A stretch of DNA of 64,000 nucleotides, taken from positions 310,001-374,000 of the forward strand of contig CAKTVB010000001.1 in assembly GCA_934621295.1 (NCBI GenBank). The letters are read 5' to 3'. The DNA is from an uncultured Collinsella sp. GTDB taxonomy: Bacteria; Actinomycetota; Coriobacteriia; Coriobacteriales; Coriobacteriaceae. A program made the position numbers and the translations under genes. Positions 8,431 to 17,676 of the stretch are shown here, one piece after another; the stretch's first letter is position 1, and each line of letters begins with the position of its first letter. Under the pieces are notes generated by a model. That model saw only the letters and a program-made list of their open reading frames with translations, was not told the origin of the DNA and ran no database searches.

Positions 8431-9364
8431 CATCAATCCGCCGGCATTTATCAAAAAGAAGAAGACCATCGAGGCGCCCGGGCCCTGGGCCCCGCTGTAC
8501 GACACCCATGCGCATCTGCTCTCGTTTTGGGACAAAGATCCGCTTGAGTGTTTGAGGCGTGCCCGTCGTGCTGGCGTGGATGCCCTGATGACGCTCATCG
8601 ACCCCGTAGGCGACAAGATGGATCCGGCTGCTTTTTCGGAGTGGCTGCACGGCTCGATTATCGATGCTGTGCCGGTGAGTGAGATTCCCGCCCTCAGGTA
8701 TTTGGCGGGTGTGCACCCCTATGGTGCGCTTGAGTATACGGACGATGTCCATGCGCGCATCGAGGCTGCGCTTGCCGACCCTTTGTGCGCGGGCATTGGC
8801 GAGATCGGCCTCGACTATCACTTTGATGCCGAGGACGATGTGTCGCCGTGCGACCACGACGTGCAGATGTCTTGCATGGCACGCCAGCTGGAGCTTGCCT
8901 GCGCGCATAACGTTCCGGTTGAGCTGCATCTGCGTCATGAGGCTTCTGATGAACAACGCACGTCTCATGTGGATGCCGAGCGTGTTTTGCGTGAGGTGGG
9001 CATACCGCAAGCGGGGTGCGTGCTCCATTGCTTTGGCGAGGACCGTGCCACGATGGAGCGCTTTTGCGACCTGGGGTGCTATATCGCCTATGGCGGCGCC
9101 GCTACGTTCAAGCGCAACACCGAGGTTCGCGAGGCCTTTGCCGCGACACCTCTTGATTGCCTGCTTTTTGAGACCGATTGCCCCTATATGGCGCCTGAGC
9201 CCATTCGCGGTCTTGAGTGCGAGCCTGCGATGATCGGTCTTACGGCCCGTGCCCTCATCAACGACCGTGTTGACCGTACGGGAGAATCTGCCGAGGTCAT
9301 CGCACGTGCCGCTTGGGATAACGCCCAGCGCCTGTTTGCCGAGCGTCCGGCTGCGAGGGCATAG
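8420..9364 (+). CDS. TatD-family metal-dependent hydrolase
   Basis: A 314-residue TIM-barrel amidohydrolase-superfamily protein. The metal-binding H-x-H is H30 and H32 in DTHAHL, followed by GVHPYG, GEIGLDYHF (conserved Glu), ELHLRHE, VLHCFGED and FETDCPY with the terminal Asp ligand. TatD enzymes are DNases implicated in DNA repair and turnover. GTG 8420 is the preferred start: AGGAG at 8408-8412 is 7 nt upstream and the start overlaps the end of rsmA by 11 nt. A TTG at 8414 is the alternative. The insert KKKKTIEAPGPW before the first strand is basic and not part of the core. About 190 nt without a gene follow. Confidence 0.9.
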   Translation: MFDSINPPAFIKKKKTIEAPGPWAPLYDTHAHLLSFWDKDPLECLRRARRAGVDALMTLIDPVGDKMDPAAFSEWLHGSIIDAVPVSEIPALRYLAGVHPYGALEYTDDVHARIEAALADPLCAGIGEIGLDYHFDAEDDVSPCDHDVQMSCMARQLELACAHNVPVELHLRHEASDEQRTSHVDAERVLREVGIPQAGCVLHCFGEDRATMERFCDLGCYIAYGGAATFKRNTEVREAFAATPLDCLLFETDCPYMAPEPIRGLECEPAMIGLTARALINDRVDRTGESAEVIARAAWDNAQRLFAERPAARA

Positions 9365-9493
9365 AGGTTACCTCAAATGATAGGCGCGCTCGTGCTCATC
9401 GTTTTTACGAAACTCGGGGGATGGAGCGCACGCATGTCAAGCTCACGATGGGCTGTAGGCTCGGCATCTTTTTGTAACGCGCGGGCAATCGAA

Positions 9494-9523
9494 TTGTTTG
9501 CTCGCACGGCAACGGTGTAGGAT
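9494..9523 (+). promoter_or_regulatory. Possible promoter of the PHP gene
   Basis: TTGTTT (9494-9499) and TAGGAT (9518-9523) are 18 nt apart and end 30 nt before the start codon. They lie in the 189-nt gap after the TatD gene, which shows no other clear signal. Confidence 0.35.
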
Positions 9524-9553
9524 TGCCTCAACCATCACGAGAGGGAGGGTTCT

Positions 9554-10522
9554 ATGTCTAAGAAAAAGCCTTGTGCGCTCAAGGGAACTGCGGCGGCGAT
9601 TGCGGCCATTCCGTATCACGAGCCGCAGCAGGTGGATAATCGCTGCCTTGAGGGCTCATGGGATCTGCATACTCATTCGACGTTCTCGGACGGCGAATAT
9701 ACGGTGGAGGAGCTTATCGAGCAGGCGCGATCTTGTGGTTTGGCGCGTCTTGCCATCACCGATCACGACAGCGTATCTCAGCTATCTTACATTCGCGATC
9801 GCGCCCGTTCTCTTGATTTCCCGGTACTCGCGGGGTGCGAGGTTTCGGCCATCAACCCCAAGACCGGCAAGAAGGTTCACATTTTGGCGTATGGCCTAGA
9901 AGCCACGCCCGATGGCTCTGGCCCGCTTGAGCGCATCGTGGCTCAAACGCAGTACCTGCGCACGGCGAATAGCCTATGGCAGGCCTGGCGTCTCAAGCAG
10001 GCAGACGTTGAATTTTCGGGCAAACGTCTCTCCATCGATGAGGTTTGTGAGGTTGCCGGACGAAGCACGAGCGTCTACAAGACGCATATCATGCAGGCGC
10101 TGACGGGGCGCCCTAAAAACGATCCCGACTATCAGTTCTGTTGGGACGTGTTCTTCAAAAAAGGTGGCATTGCTGCGCGTTCCATTGAATATCCCAAGGT
10201 AAAAAAGGTCGTGCGTGCTATTCGCGAGCAGGGTGGCGTGCCGGTGCTTGCCCATCCAGGTCAAAAAGACTCGTGGTCTGCCATCCCCGATTTGATTCCC
10301 TGTGGTCTCATGGGCATCGAGGCGTATCATCCTTCGCATACGCCAGAAGACGTTGCCCATGCCTTTGAGGCGGCGGAGCGTTTTGGCCTATTCGTTACCG
10401 GCGGCAGCGATTTCCATGGTCGTTACAGCTCGGCTCCTTGTTTGGGCGCTGCGTACCTGGTGCCGCAGGAGGCTACCGAGCGCCTGGAAGCTCTCTTCGA
10501 GATTGAACAAGCGTTGCAATAG
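9554..10522 (+). CDS. PHP-domain phosphoesterase
   Basis: A 322-residue protein with a polymerase-and-histidinol-phosphatase (PHP) metal site: DLHTHSTFSDG (D37, H39, H41), ITDHDS, GCEVSA, VPVLAHPG and GSDFHG are the successive metal-ligand motifs. Related proteins are the 3',5'-nucleoside bisphosphate phosphatase / RNase AM (YciV) group, which degrade short oligonucleotides or pAp; that specific role is an inference. The central insert (residues 130-210) is the small helical subdomain typical of this group. ATG 9554 follows GAGGGAGGG. The gene ends at a strong bidirectional terminator shared with the convergent carboxypeptidase gene. Confidence 0.85.
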   Translation: MSKKKPCALKGTAAAIAAIPYHEPQQVDNRCLEGSWDLHTHSTFSDGEYTVEELIEQARSCGLARLAITDHDSVSQLSYIRDRARSLDFPVLAGCEVSAINPKTGKKVHILAYGLEATPDGSGPLERIVAQTQYLRTANSLWQAWRLKQADVEFSGKRLSIDEVCEVAGRSTSVYKTHIMQALTGRPKNDPDYQFCWDVFFKKGGIAARSIEYPKVKKVVRAIREQGGVPVLAHPGQKDSWSAIPDLIPCGLMGIEAYHPSHTPEDVAHAFEAAERFGLFVTGGSDFHGRYSSAPCLGAAYLVPQEATERLEALFEIEQALQ

Positions 10523-10566
10523 GATGGGGCTTTCGGCGCCATCGCCCATTCAAAGCATGATATAAA

Positions 10567-10608
10567 ACGAGCCTGTGCAAGATTGCGGTTCTGCACAGGC
10601 TCGTTTTT
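10567..10608. terminator. Bidirectional terminator
   Basis: ACGAGCCTGTGCA (10567-10579) and its perfect complement (10592-10604) are flanked by an A-run on the left and a T-run on the right. The element can therefore terminate both the PHP gene (+) and the carboxypeptidase gene (-). Confidence 0.85.
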
Positions 10609-10631
10609 ATGTATCGATATGCCGGGATGTA

Positions 10632-11993
10632 TTAGTTCGTGCCGTCGATCTCTAGGGGCGAGGGGGCCGTGGCGACGAGGCTGGATTTCGCTTGCTGAGG
10701 TTGGCCCGTTACCAGACGGAAGAAGCGGTCGAGCTGGACTAGGCACCATTCCAGGGGATTCGGGGCCGCCTGGTCTTGGGCGCAGACGAGCTTGACGGTG
10801 GCGACGGTGTGGCCGTTCTGCACGAGGGTGAGGGTGCCTGCGTCGTCGCCGCGCTTGATGTCGCCCGAGAGTGTCTTGAGGTCGAGTTTCTGTTCAACCT
10901 CTCCAGCGAGGCTGAATATCTGCGCCGTCTGCGTGGGATCTTCGGCGGTGACGTCGATGGTCTTATCGGTCCAGTCGGAATCGGTGGCGCGTGCCACGAG
11001 CTGCCTGCCGTCGGCGGCAGTCGCGTTCGAGGTAATGGCGGGGTAGTCGACGATGTGGTCGTAATACCAGTTGGCAAGGGTGAGGGTGTCGGCAAAGCGT
11101 ACCTCGTCGCCGTCGCAGCCGAGCACAACGGTGTAGATTTCGCCGCCGTTATCGCGCGAGAACGCGCCCACAAAGCACTGCAAGGCCTCGTAGGTGCCGC
11201 CCGTTTTTCCGCCGATATTGCCGTTCGTGCCCAGAATCTTGTTGCGCTCGATCATCGTGATCTCGCGCTCGGTGCCGTCGGCGCCGGTGACGTGCGCCAC
11301 GTTATCGGTGGAAGAGGTGAGCGCCCGAAAGTCGTCGTTGCTCATGGCGTAGGAGAACATGGTCGCGACATCGCGTGCGGAGGAGTGCATATCGTCCTCC
11401 CAGCCGTCGAAATCGAGGCCATGGGGGTTGGTGAACTTGCTGTCCATGCCCAGTTCCTGGGCTTTTTTGTTCATGGCATCGATAAAGACGCCATAGGGGT
11501 TGTCGGAGGAGGGGTCGATGATCGCGCCGACCGAGCGCGCAATCGCCATGCCGGCGTCATTGCCCGAGGGGATGAGGAGCGCTCGCAGCGCCGTCTCGAG
11601 CGTCATGGTGTCCCCCTCTTTAAGATCTGCTGAGGACTGGCCCACGGTTGCGGCGGCGTGATCGACGGTGACGGTGGTGTCGAGCGGGGCGTTGTCGAGC
11701 GCCACGATGGCGGTCATGACTTTGGTAATCGAGGCGATCTTTACCTGCTCGTCGGCCGCACGTTCGTAATAGACCGTGCCGTCTTTGCCTACCACGATAG
11801 CGTGAAGTGCCGAGATATCGGGACGATCTGCCGCGGCGTCCTGGCGCTCGGATTCGGCAGTGCCGCAGATGATATCGGTGTCAGGTTGATCGGCCAACGC
11901 CGGCGTGGGCGTGGCGGTGATGCACAGGGCACAAAGAAGTGTCGCCATAAAGGCAGAGAGACGAAGGTTCAGGGCGTTATGGCGGGTGCTCAC
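10632..11993 (-). CDS. D-alanyl-D-alanine carboxypeptidase (PBP5-type)
   Basis: A 453-residue exported serine-type enzyme that trims the terminal D-Ala of peptidoglycan stem peptides. An N-terminal signal sequence runs to about residue 34 (ITATPTPALA). The three active-site motifs of the S11 family are complete: S88-I-T-K91, S143-G-N145 and K263-T-G265. A C-terminal PBP5-like beta domain follows (residues 330-410). The last segment (LEWCLVQLDRFFRLVTGQP) is amphipathic and could anchor the protein to the membrane, as in DacA/DacF. It is transcribed leftwards, diverging from pstB across a 420-nt region that holds a very long palindrome. Confidence 0.92.
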   Translation of the reverse strand: MSTRHNALNLRLSAFMATLLCALCITATPTPALADQPDTDIICGTAESERQDAAADRPDISALHAIVVGKDGTVYYERAADEQVKIASITKVMTAIVALDNAPLDTTVTVDHAAATVGQSSADLKEGDTMTLETALRALLIPSGNDAGMAIARSVGAIIDPSSDNPYGVFIDAMNKKAQELGMDSKFTNPHGLDFDGWEDDMHSSARDVATMFSYAMSNDDFRALTSSTDNVAHVTGADGTEREITMIERNKILGTNGNIGGKTGGTYEALQCFVGAFSRDNGGEIYTVVLGCDGDEVRFADTLTLANWYYDHIVDYPAITSNATAADGRQLVARATDSDWTDKTIDVTAEDPTQTAQIFSLAGEVEQKLDLKTLSGDIKRGDDAGTLTLVQNGHTVATVKLVCAQDQAAPNPLEWCLVQLDRFFRLVTGQPQQAKSSLVATAPSPLEIDGTN

Positions 11994-12081
11994 AATCGCT
12001 CGCTTTCATTCGGTATGGAGGATGATGCCAGCGCAGTCGCGCAACGGCTCCCAGTATAGCTGCAATTGACGTGGGAGGGGC

Positions 12082-12222
12082 GGTTGGGTCGGGCGCGCGG
12101 GGCGCATATATTATCCTGTGCTCAAACATACTCGAGGAGGACTCCCGTTCATTTTGAACGGGAGTCCTCCTCTGCGTAACTGCGCCAGGACAATATATGC
12201 GCCCCGCGCGCCCGACCCAACC
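12082..12222. repeat. Long nested palindrome A
   Basis: The outer arms are 37 nt each (12082-12118 and 12186-12222). They are complementary over 31 consecutive outer positions, with one mismatch before the last bases near the centre. They enclose a second, independent palindrome: 17-nt perfect arms (12134-12150 and 12156-12172) around an ATTTT loop. The element fills much of the 420-nt divergent region between the carboxypeptidase gene (-) and pstB (+), so it is not simply a terminator. The rest of that gap (12223-12414) shows no clear promoter or gene. Confidence 0.9.
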
Positions 12223-12414
12223 GGGCTGGACTGGATGGCGACTGATAGCAAAGAGGCGTGGGGCCGATGCCCGAGCCTATCTCCAAGCTCATCTCAAGAT
12301 AAACCTCTCGCAACCTGCGTCTTTACGATTCCCTGACATATCGCTTATTCCGCCATGAAAGCGTATGCGTACCATCGGCAAGGTACCGTTGAAATGATTG
12401 GGGAGGTATCGCGC

Positions 12415-13305
12415 GTGAGTGAACCTGCTGTTGATGGAGCGTCTGTCGAGGTTGATCTTGATTCTGCAGATGCTATGGCCCGGGCGGCCGAGGAGGCGCA
12501 TGAGCGCGAAATGATGGGCGAGATGCCGCAGGACAATGTCTCGGCGTTCCAACATGAGGTGCGCATGTCGGTGTCGCATCTCGACCTTTTCTACGGCGAT
12601 CATCATGCCTTGAAAAATGTGAATATCGACATTCGCGAACGCGAGATCACCTCGTTCATCGGCCCCTCTGGTTGCGGAAAGTCGACGCTGCTCCGTTGCC
12701 TCAATCGCATGAATGACTACGTAAAGGATTGCCGCGTAGAGGGCGAGATCACCCTTGATGGTCGCGATATCTATCGCGACTACAACGTCACGCGTCTGCG
12801 CCAGCAGGTGGGCATGGTGTTCCAGCGCCCCAATCCTTTTCCTATGAGCATTTACGACAATGTGGCCTATGGTCCGCGTGGTCTTGGCATCAAGAGCCGC
12901 TCCGAGCTTGACGGTATCGTCGAGGAGTCACTGCGCTCCGCCGCGCTTTGGGACGAGGTCAAGGACAAGCTCAAGTCTTCGGGCCTGGGCCTCTCCGGTG
13001 GCCAGCAGCAGCGCTTGTGCATCGCGCGTGCCCTTGCAGTCAAACCCGAGGTCCTGCTCATGGACGAGCCGACGAGTGCTCTCGACCCTGTGTCGACGGT
13101 GCAGATCGAGCAGCTTGCATGCGAGCTGCGCGAGAAGTACTCGCTTGTGGTGGTTACACACAACATGCAGCAGGCTTCGCGCATTTCCGACTCGGTGGCC
13201 TTTTTCCTGTTGGGCGAGCTGATCGAGCACGCCCCCACGGCCGAGCTTTTCCGCGCGCCCAAGGACTCGCGCACGGCCGATTATCTGACGGGTCGCTTCG
13301 GCTGA
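12415..13305 (+). CDS. pstB: Phosphate ABC transporter ATP-binding protein PstB
   Basis: An ABC ATPase that energises high-affinity phosphate import. With the GTG 12415 start (GGGAGG 8 nt upstream) it has 296 residues; ATG 12355 would add 20. It carries Walker [10 protein letters not shown] (residues 83-91), the Q-loop region [10 protein letters not shown] typical of PstB, signature LSGGQQQR, Walker B VLLMDEP and the H-loop VVVTHNM. CLNRMND after Walker A is also PstB-specific. The N-terminal extension of about 50 residues, rich in Asp/Glu/Ala, is longer than usual. No pstS, pstC, pstA or phoU gene adjoins it; instead it is followed directly by a PhoB/PhoR-like two-component pair, which supports a role in phosphate sensing and uptake. 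Confidence 0.92.
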   Translation: MSEPAVDGASVEVDLDSADAMARAAEEAHEREMMGEMPQDNVSAFQHEVRMSVSHLDLFYGDHHALKNVNIDIREREITSFIGPSGCGKSTLLRCLNRMNDYVKDCRVEGEITLDGRDIYRDYNVTRLRQQVGMVFQRPNPFPMSIYDNVAYGPRGLGIKSRSELDGIVEESLRSAALWDEVKDKLKSSGLGLSGGQQQRLCIARALAVKPEVLLMDEPTSALDPVSTVQIEQLACELREKYSLVVVTHNMQQASRISDSVAFFLLGELIEHAPTAELFRAPKDSRTADYLTGRFG

Positions 13306-13371
13306 TATGGCACGACGGCACACGCTGCCGGTGTATGATGGCAAACAGATGCAAATGGGGAGGAGCACCTC

Positions 13372-14052
13372 ATGATTTACTACGTGGAAGACGACGATAA
13401 CATCCGAGGGCTTACCCTGTATGCACTCAAGCAGCAAGGCATCGAGGCGGAGGGGTTCTCGTGCGACAGCGAGTTCAAGGCGGCGGTTGCGCGCCGCGTG
13501 CCCGACGCTGTGCTTTTGGACATCATGCTGCCTGATACCGATGGACTCGAGATTATGCGCCGCCTGCGTGCCGATTCCGAAACCGCGACGGTGCCCATCA
13601 TGATGCTCACTGCAAAAGATACCGAGCTCGATAAGGTTGTTGCTCTCGATGGCGGCGCCGACGATTACCTCACCAAGCCCTTCTCGCTCATGGAGCTCAC
13701 CAGCCGCTGCCGTGCGCTGCTTCGCCGTGGCGGCATGACCAAAAAGGTGAGCGACACGCTGTCCTCCCAGGGCATCACGCTGTCTCCCAGTCGCCGTGAG
13801 GTCGCGGTCGACGGTAACGAGATCAAACTCACACTGCGCGAGTTCGATCTTCTTGAGTACCTCATGCGCAAGCCGGGCATCGTCTTTTCGCGCGAGGCTC
13901 TGCTTCAAAGCGTTTGGGGCTGGGACTTCGACGGCGGCTCGCGCACGGTTGACGTGCACGTCCAGACACTTCGCCAAAAGCTGGGCGACCACGCTTCCTG
14001 CATCGAGACGGTGCGCGGGGTGGGCTACCGCTTTGCTGGACACGAGGCGTAG
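13372..14052 (+). CDS. PhoB/OmpR-family response regulator
   Basis: A 226-residue regulator. The receiver domain (1-115) has acidic pocket residues EDDD at the N-terminus, phospho-acceptor D50 in LLDIMLP, a conserved Thr (LTAKD) and K102 in TKPF. The C-terminal winged helix (130-224) has the OmpR/PhoB signature LTLREFDLLEYL and the recognition region RTVDVHVQTLRQKLG. It starts 66 nt after pstB and ends 6 nt before a histidine kinase gene, making a two-component operon. Its position next to pstB suggests control of the phosphate regulon, an inference from context. Confidence 0.92.
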   Translation: MIYYVEDDDNIRGLTLYALKQQGIEAEGFSCDSEFKAAVARRVPDAVLLDIMLPDTDGLEIMRRLRADSETATVPIMMLTAKDTELDKVVALDGGADDYLTKPFSLMELTSRCRALLRRGGMTKKVSDTLSSQGITLSPSRREVAVDGNEIKLTLREFDLLEYLMRKPGIVFSREALLQSVWGWDFDGGSRTVDVHVQTLRQKLGDHASCIETVRGVGYRFAGHEA

Positions 14053-14058
14053 CCGAAC

Positions 14059-15489
14059 ATGGCGGCAATAGCTGCAGAATCGCACCGATCGCTCTCCAAG
14101 CGCGTTTTTGGGACCATTTTCGCCATCGCCATGGTGATTATCGTGGCTCTTACGGGTGTGGGCACGGCGTTTATCCAAAATCGGTTGGCGACCCTCACGC
14201 GCGGAGAGATTTCCAACCAGCTTGATGTCGTGGCTGCGGCACTTAATGGGTCCGAAGATGAAACGGCGATGCTTCGTCATCTCGATGTCGAAAACGCACG
14301 CGTCACGTTGGTGGATGCCGATGGCTCTGTTCTTTACGACAGCGAAGAGTCGCCCGCGATGCTGCCCAATCACAAAGATCGCCCCGAGATTTCCCAAGCT
14401 CTTGAGGAGGGCAGGGGTTCTTCCCAGCGTTCGAGTTCCACCTTGGGCGAGGTTATGCTCTATGAGGCAAAGCGCTTGGAAGATGGGCGCGTGGTGCGTC
14501 TTTCACAGGCGCAGTCGGGCTTTTTGACCGTTTTGCTTTCGGTGATCGGCCCCATTTTCGTCATGGCGCTCATCTGCATCGTCTGCTTGTTCTTTGTGGC
14601 TCGTCGTGAGTCGCGAGCCATTATCGCGCCGCTGTGCGAGGTGGACCTCGATCATCCGCGTCGAAATGCCGATGCGGCCTATGCCGAGATGATTCCCATG
14701 CTCGAGCGCATCGAATCACAGCGCCAGGAGCTCAAACGGCAGATGCGTGTTTTAGCGGACAACGATCGTATGCGCCGCGAGTTTACGGCAAATGTAACCC
14801 ATGAGCTCAAAACGCCGCTCACGACCATTTCGGGCTACGCTGAACTGATCGAAAACGGTTTGGTGGCAAGTGAGGACGATCAGCGCGATTTTGGCCGTCG
14901 TATCCACAGCGAGGCCACGCGCCTCGCGGCGCTCGTCAACGATATCTTGACCCTTTCGAGCCTTGACGAGGCCGAGCATGGTGACGCAGACGTTTCGAAG
15001 AGCGTTTTGGGCGCTTCCGAGCCGGTCGACCTTTCGCGTGTCGTGGACGCGGTTTGTCAGCGTTTGGAATCGGTCGCAGATGCAAGCGGCATTACCTTGC
15101 TGCAAGATACGGGTCCGACAATCGTTTTTGGCTTGCCGCGCCTGCTCGACGAGATGATTTACAACCTGACGAACAATGCCATTCGCTATAACCGCGAGAA
15201 TGGCTCGGTCAGCCTGTATTGTGGCGCCGATGATGAGGGGCGTCCGTACGTGCGCGTGCAAGACACTGGCATCGGCATCGCCCCTGAGGAGTGCGGCAAG
15301 ATTTTCGAGCGCTTTTACCGCGTGGACAAAAGCCGCTCCAAGGCACGTGGCGGCACGGGCTTGGGGCTCGCCATCGTCAAGCATGCTGCGGTTTTCCATC
15401 ATGCGCAGGTTGATGTGCAAAGCGAACTTGGCCAGGGAACAACCATCACGGTGCTCTTCCCCGTGCAGGATCCTTCGCTTTGGAGCTAG
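14059..15489 (+). CDS. Sensor histidine kinase (PhoR-like)
   Basis: A 476-residue membrane kinase. TM1 (about residues 17-36) and TM2 (about 156-180) flank an extracytoplasmic domain of roughly 115 residues. The dimerisation/phospho-acceptor helix has TANVTHELKTPL with H248. The ATP-binding domain has an N-box (YNLTNNAIRYN), DTGIGIAPEE and GGTGLGLAIVKH. ATG 14059 lies 6 nt after the response-regulator stop. It probably phosphorylates that regulator in response to phosphate limitation or an envelope signal; the sensed ligand is not evident. Confidence 0.92.
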   Translation: MAAIAAESHRSLSKRVFGTIFAIAMVIIVALTGVGTAFIQNRLATLTRGEISNQLDVVAAALNGSEDETAMLRHLDVENARVTLVDADGSVLYDSEESPAMLPNHKDRPEISQALEEGRGSSQRSSSTLGEVMLYEAKRLEDGRVVRLSQAQSGFLTVLLSVIGPIFVMALICIVCLFFVARRESRAIIAPLCEVDLDHPRRNADAAYAEMIPMLERIESQRQELKRQMRVLADNDRMRREFTANVTHELKTPLTTISGYAELIENGLVASEDDQRDFGRRIHSEATRLAALVNDILTLSSLDEAEHGDADVSKSVLGASEPVDLSRVVDAVCQRLESVADASGITLLQDTGPTIVFGLPRLLDEMIYNLTNNAIRYNRENGSVSLYCGADDEGRPYVRVQDTGIGIAPEECGKIFERFYRVDKSRSKARGGTGLGLAIVKHAAVFHHAQVDVQSELGQGTTITVLFPVQDPSLWS

Positions 15490-15584
15490 CTATGCTTCCT
15501 GCTTTATGCAGAAAATGGACTGGCAATGTATATATGCGCGATGTTGGGATATAAAATCTAAGTCTCAACGTATGAGGTCTGATG

Positions 15585-15608
15585 CAGCCCGCCCGTCGGG
15601 CTGTTTTT
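15585..15608 (+). terminator. Terminator/attenuator-like hairpin in the htpG leader
   Basis: CAGCCCG (15585-15591) pairs with CGGGCTG (15597-15603) around CCCGT and runs into TTTTT. A TATAAA -10-like box (15550-15555) lies upstream, so the hairpin could either end the kinase transcript or act inside the htpG leader. Confidence 0.6.
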
Positions 15609-15638
15609 CGGGCACCATCAAAGCGAAAGGATGCGTAT

Positions 15639-17654
15639 ATGCGCAAGTTCAAGACAGAGAGCAAAAAGCTGCTCGACCTGATGATCAACTCCATCTATAC
15701 CAATAAAGAGATTTTCCTGCGCGAGCTTATCTCCAACGCCTCCGACGCCGTGGACAAGCTCAACTTCAAGAGCCTAACGGATAATGATGTAGATATCGAC
15801 AGCGCCGATCTTGCCATCCGTGTCTCCTTTGATAAGGATAACCGTACGCTCACCATCTCGGATAACGGCATTGGCATGACCGCCGAGGAGCTGGAGAAGA
15901 ACCTGGGCACCATCGCTCATTCCGGAAGCCAGGAGTTCAAGACCGAGAACGCCGAGAGCCAAGGCAACGATGTGGATATCATCGGCCAGTTTGGCGTGGG
16001 CTTTTACTCCGCCTTCATGGTGGCAAGCCGCGTGCGCGTTGTGAGCCGTGCTTTTGGTTCCGACGAAGCCAATGTGTGGGAGAGCGACGGCCTTGAGGGC
16101 TACACCATTGAGCCCGGTGAGCGCGCCAACCACGGTACCGATGTCATCCTGACGATCCGCGAGGACGAGGGTGGTGAAGACGGCGAGGGCTTTGATACCT
16201 ATCTGTCCGAGTGGGGCCTCAAGAACCTGATCAAGCAGTACAGCAACTACGTGCGTTACCCCATTCAGATGATGGTCACCAAGCATCGCCAGAAGCCCAC
16301 GCCCGTGGATGCCGACGAGAACTACCAGCCCGAGTGGGAGGATTACCAGGAGCTCGATACCGTCAACTCCATGACCCCCATCTGGAAGAAGCGCAGCTCC
16401 GACGTAGAGCAGAAGGACTACAACGAGTTCTACAAGAGCACCTTCCATGATTTCGAACCGCCTGCGCGTACCATTTCGTTCCATGCCGAGGGCACGCTCG
16501 AGTATGACGCCCTGCTGTTCATCCCTGGCCGCGCGCCGTTTGACCTGTATAGCAAAGATTACGAGAAGGGCCTTGCGCTTTATAGCTCCAACGTGCTGAT
16601 CATGGAGAAGTGCGCCGATTTGCTGCCCGACTACTTCAACTTCGTGCGCGGCGTGGTCGATTCCGCCGACGTTTCGCTCAACATCAGCCGCGAGACGCTG
16701 CAGCAGAACCGTCAGCTGCGCGCTATCGCCAAGCGCGTGGAGAAGAAGATCTCTTCCGACCTTGAGGATATGCGCGATAACGATCGCGAGGCGTACGAGA
16801 AGTTCTTTGAGAACTTCGGTCGCGGCCTTAAGTACGGCATCTATTCGAGCTACGGCATGAAGGGCGGCGAGCTTGCCGACCTCCTGCTGTTCTACAGCGC
16901 GAAAGAGCAGAAGATGGTCACGCTGGCAGAGTACGCCAAGGCGATGCCCGCCGACCAAAAGGCCATCTACTACGCTTCTGGCGACTCCCGCGAGCGTCTG
17001 TCCAAGATGCCCGTGGTGACGGGCGTACTTGCTCGCGGCTATGACGTCTTGCTGCTTACGGCTGATGTCGACGAATTCACCTTCCAGGCCATGCATTCCT
17101 ACAAAGCCCAGGGCTTGCCCAAGGTTTACGAGGACGATGCCGCTCGCGAGGCTGCCGAGAAAGCCGTTGCCGACGGCGCCGAGCCCGAGACCGAAGACCG
17201 TACTCTCGAGCTCAAGAACGTGGCGACTGGCGACCTCGATCTTGCTACCGAGGATGAGAAGAAGGATGCCGAGGAGGCCACCAAGGAGAACGAATCGCTC
17301 TTCACGGCGATGAAGGACGCCTTGGGCGACAAGGTTGAGAAGGTCGCTGTTTCTGCACGTTTGACCGATGCTCCTGCCTGTATCACTACCGAGGGCCCGC
17401 TTTCGCTGGAGATGGAGCGCGTGCTTCGTCGCGATCCGTCCGCGGAGGCCGAGGGTATGCCCAAGAGCCAGCGCGTGCTCGAGCTCAATGCCAAGCATCC
17501 CGTGTTCGCAAAGCTCGTGGCGGCAAACGAGGCAGGCGATGCCGAGAAGATCAAGCTCTATGCTGGCCTTCTGTATGATCAGGCGCTGCTGGTCGAGGGC
17601 ATTTTGCCCGAGGATCCGGTGGCCTTTGCTGCGAGCATCTGCGAGCTAATGTAG
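15639..17654 (+). CDS. htpG: Molecular chaperone HtpG (Hsp90)
   Basis: A 671-residue cytosolic Hsp90 homologue. The N-terminal GHKL ATPase has FLRELISNASDAVDKL, SDNGIGMT, the lid region GTIAHSGSQEF and GQFGVGFYSAFMV. The middle domain carries RGVVDSADVSLNISRETLQ with the catalytic-loop Arg. The C-terminal part has an acidic insert (EDEKKDAEEATKENES) and ends in the dimerisation domain. Although the frame is open upstream, ATG 15639 is chosen because AAAGGA precedes it and the product then begins in the standard way (MRKFKTESKKLLDLM). No CIRCE or HspR-type repeat was recognised upstream. Confidence 0.96.
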   Translation: MRKFKTESKKLLDLMINSIYTNKEIFLRELISNASDAVDKLNFKSLTDNDVDIDSADLAIRVSFDKDNRTLTISDNGIGMTAEELEKNLGTIAHSGSQEFKTENAESQGNDVDIIGQFGVGFYSAFMVASRVRVVSRAFGSDEANVWESDGLEGYTIEPGERANHGTDVILTIREDEGGEDGEGFDTYLSEWGLKNLIKQYSNYVRYPIQMMVTKHRQKPTPVDADENYQPEWEDYQELDTVNSMTPIWKKRSSDVEQKDYNEFYKSTFHDFEPPARTISFHAEGTLEYDALLFIPGRAPFDLYSKDYEKGLALYSSNVLIMEKCADLLPDYFNFVRGVVDSADVSLNISRETLQQNRQLRAIAKRVEKKISSDLEDMRDNDREAYEKFFENFGRGLKYGIYSSYGMKGGELADLLLFYSAKEQKMVTLAEYAKAMPADQKAIYYASGDSRERLSKMPVVTGVLARGYDVLLLTADVDEFTFQAMHSYKAQGLPKVYEDDAAREAAEKAVADGAEPETEDRTLELKNVATGDLDLATEDEKKDAEEATKENESLFTAMKDALGDKVEKVAVSARLTDAPACITTEGPLSLEMERVLRRDPSAEAEGMPKSQRVLELNAKHPVFAKLVAANEAGDAEKIKLYAGLLYDQALLVEGILPEDPVAFAASICELM

Positions 17655-17676
17655 ATTAACGCCTGCGAATCCCTTC

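Noticed and set aside
12118..12336. 72-codon open frame crossing palindrome A
   Set aside because: It reads through palindrome arms and has no ribosome-binding site.
15774..17498. 574-codon open frame opposite htpG
   Set aside because: Antisense shadow of a conserved chaperone gene; no ribosome-binding site and no family resemblance.
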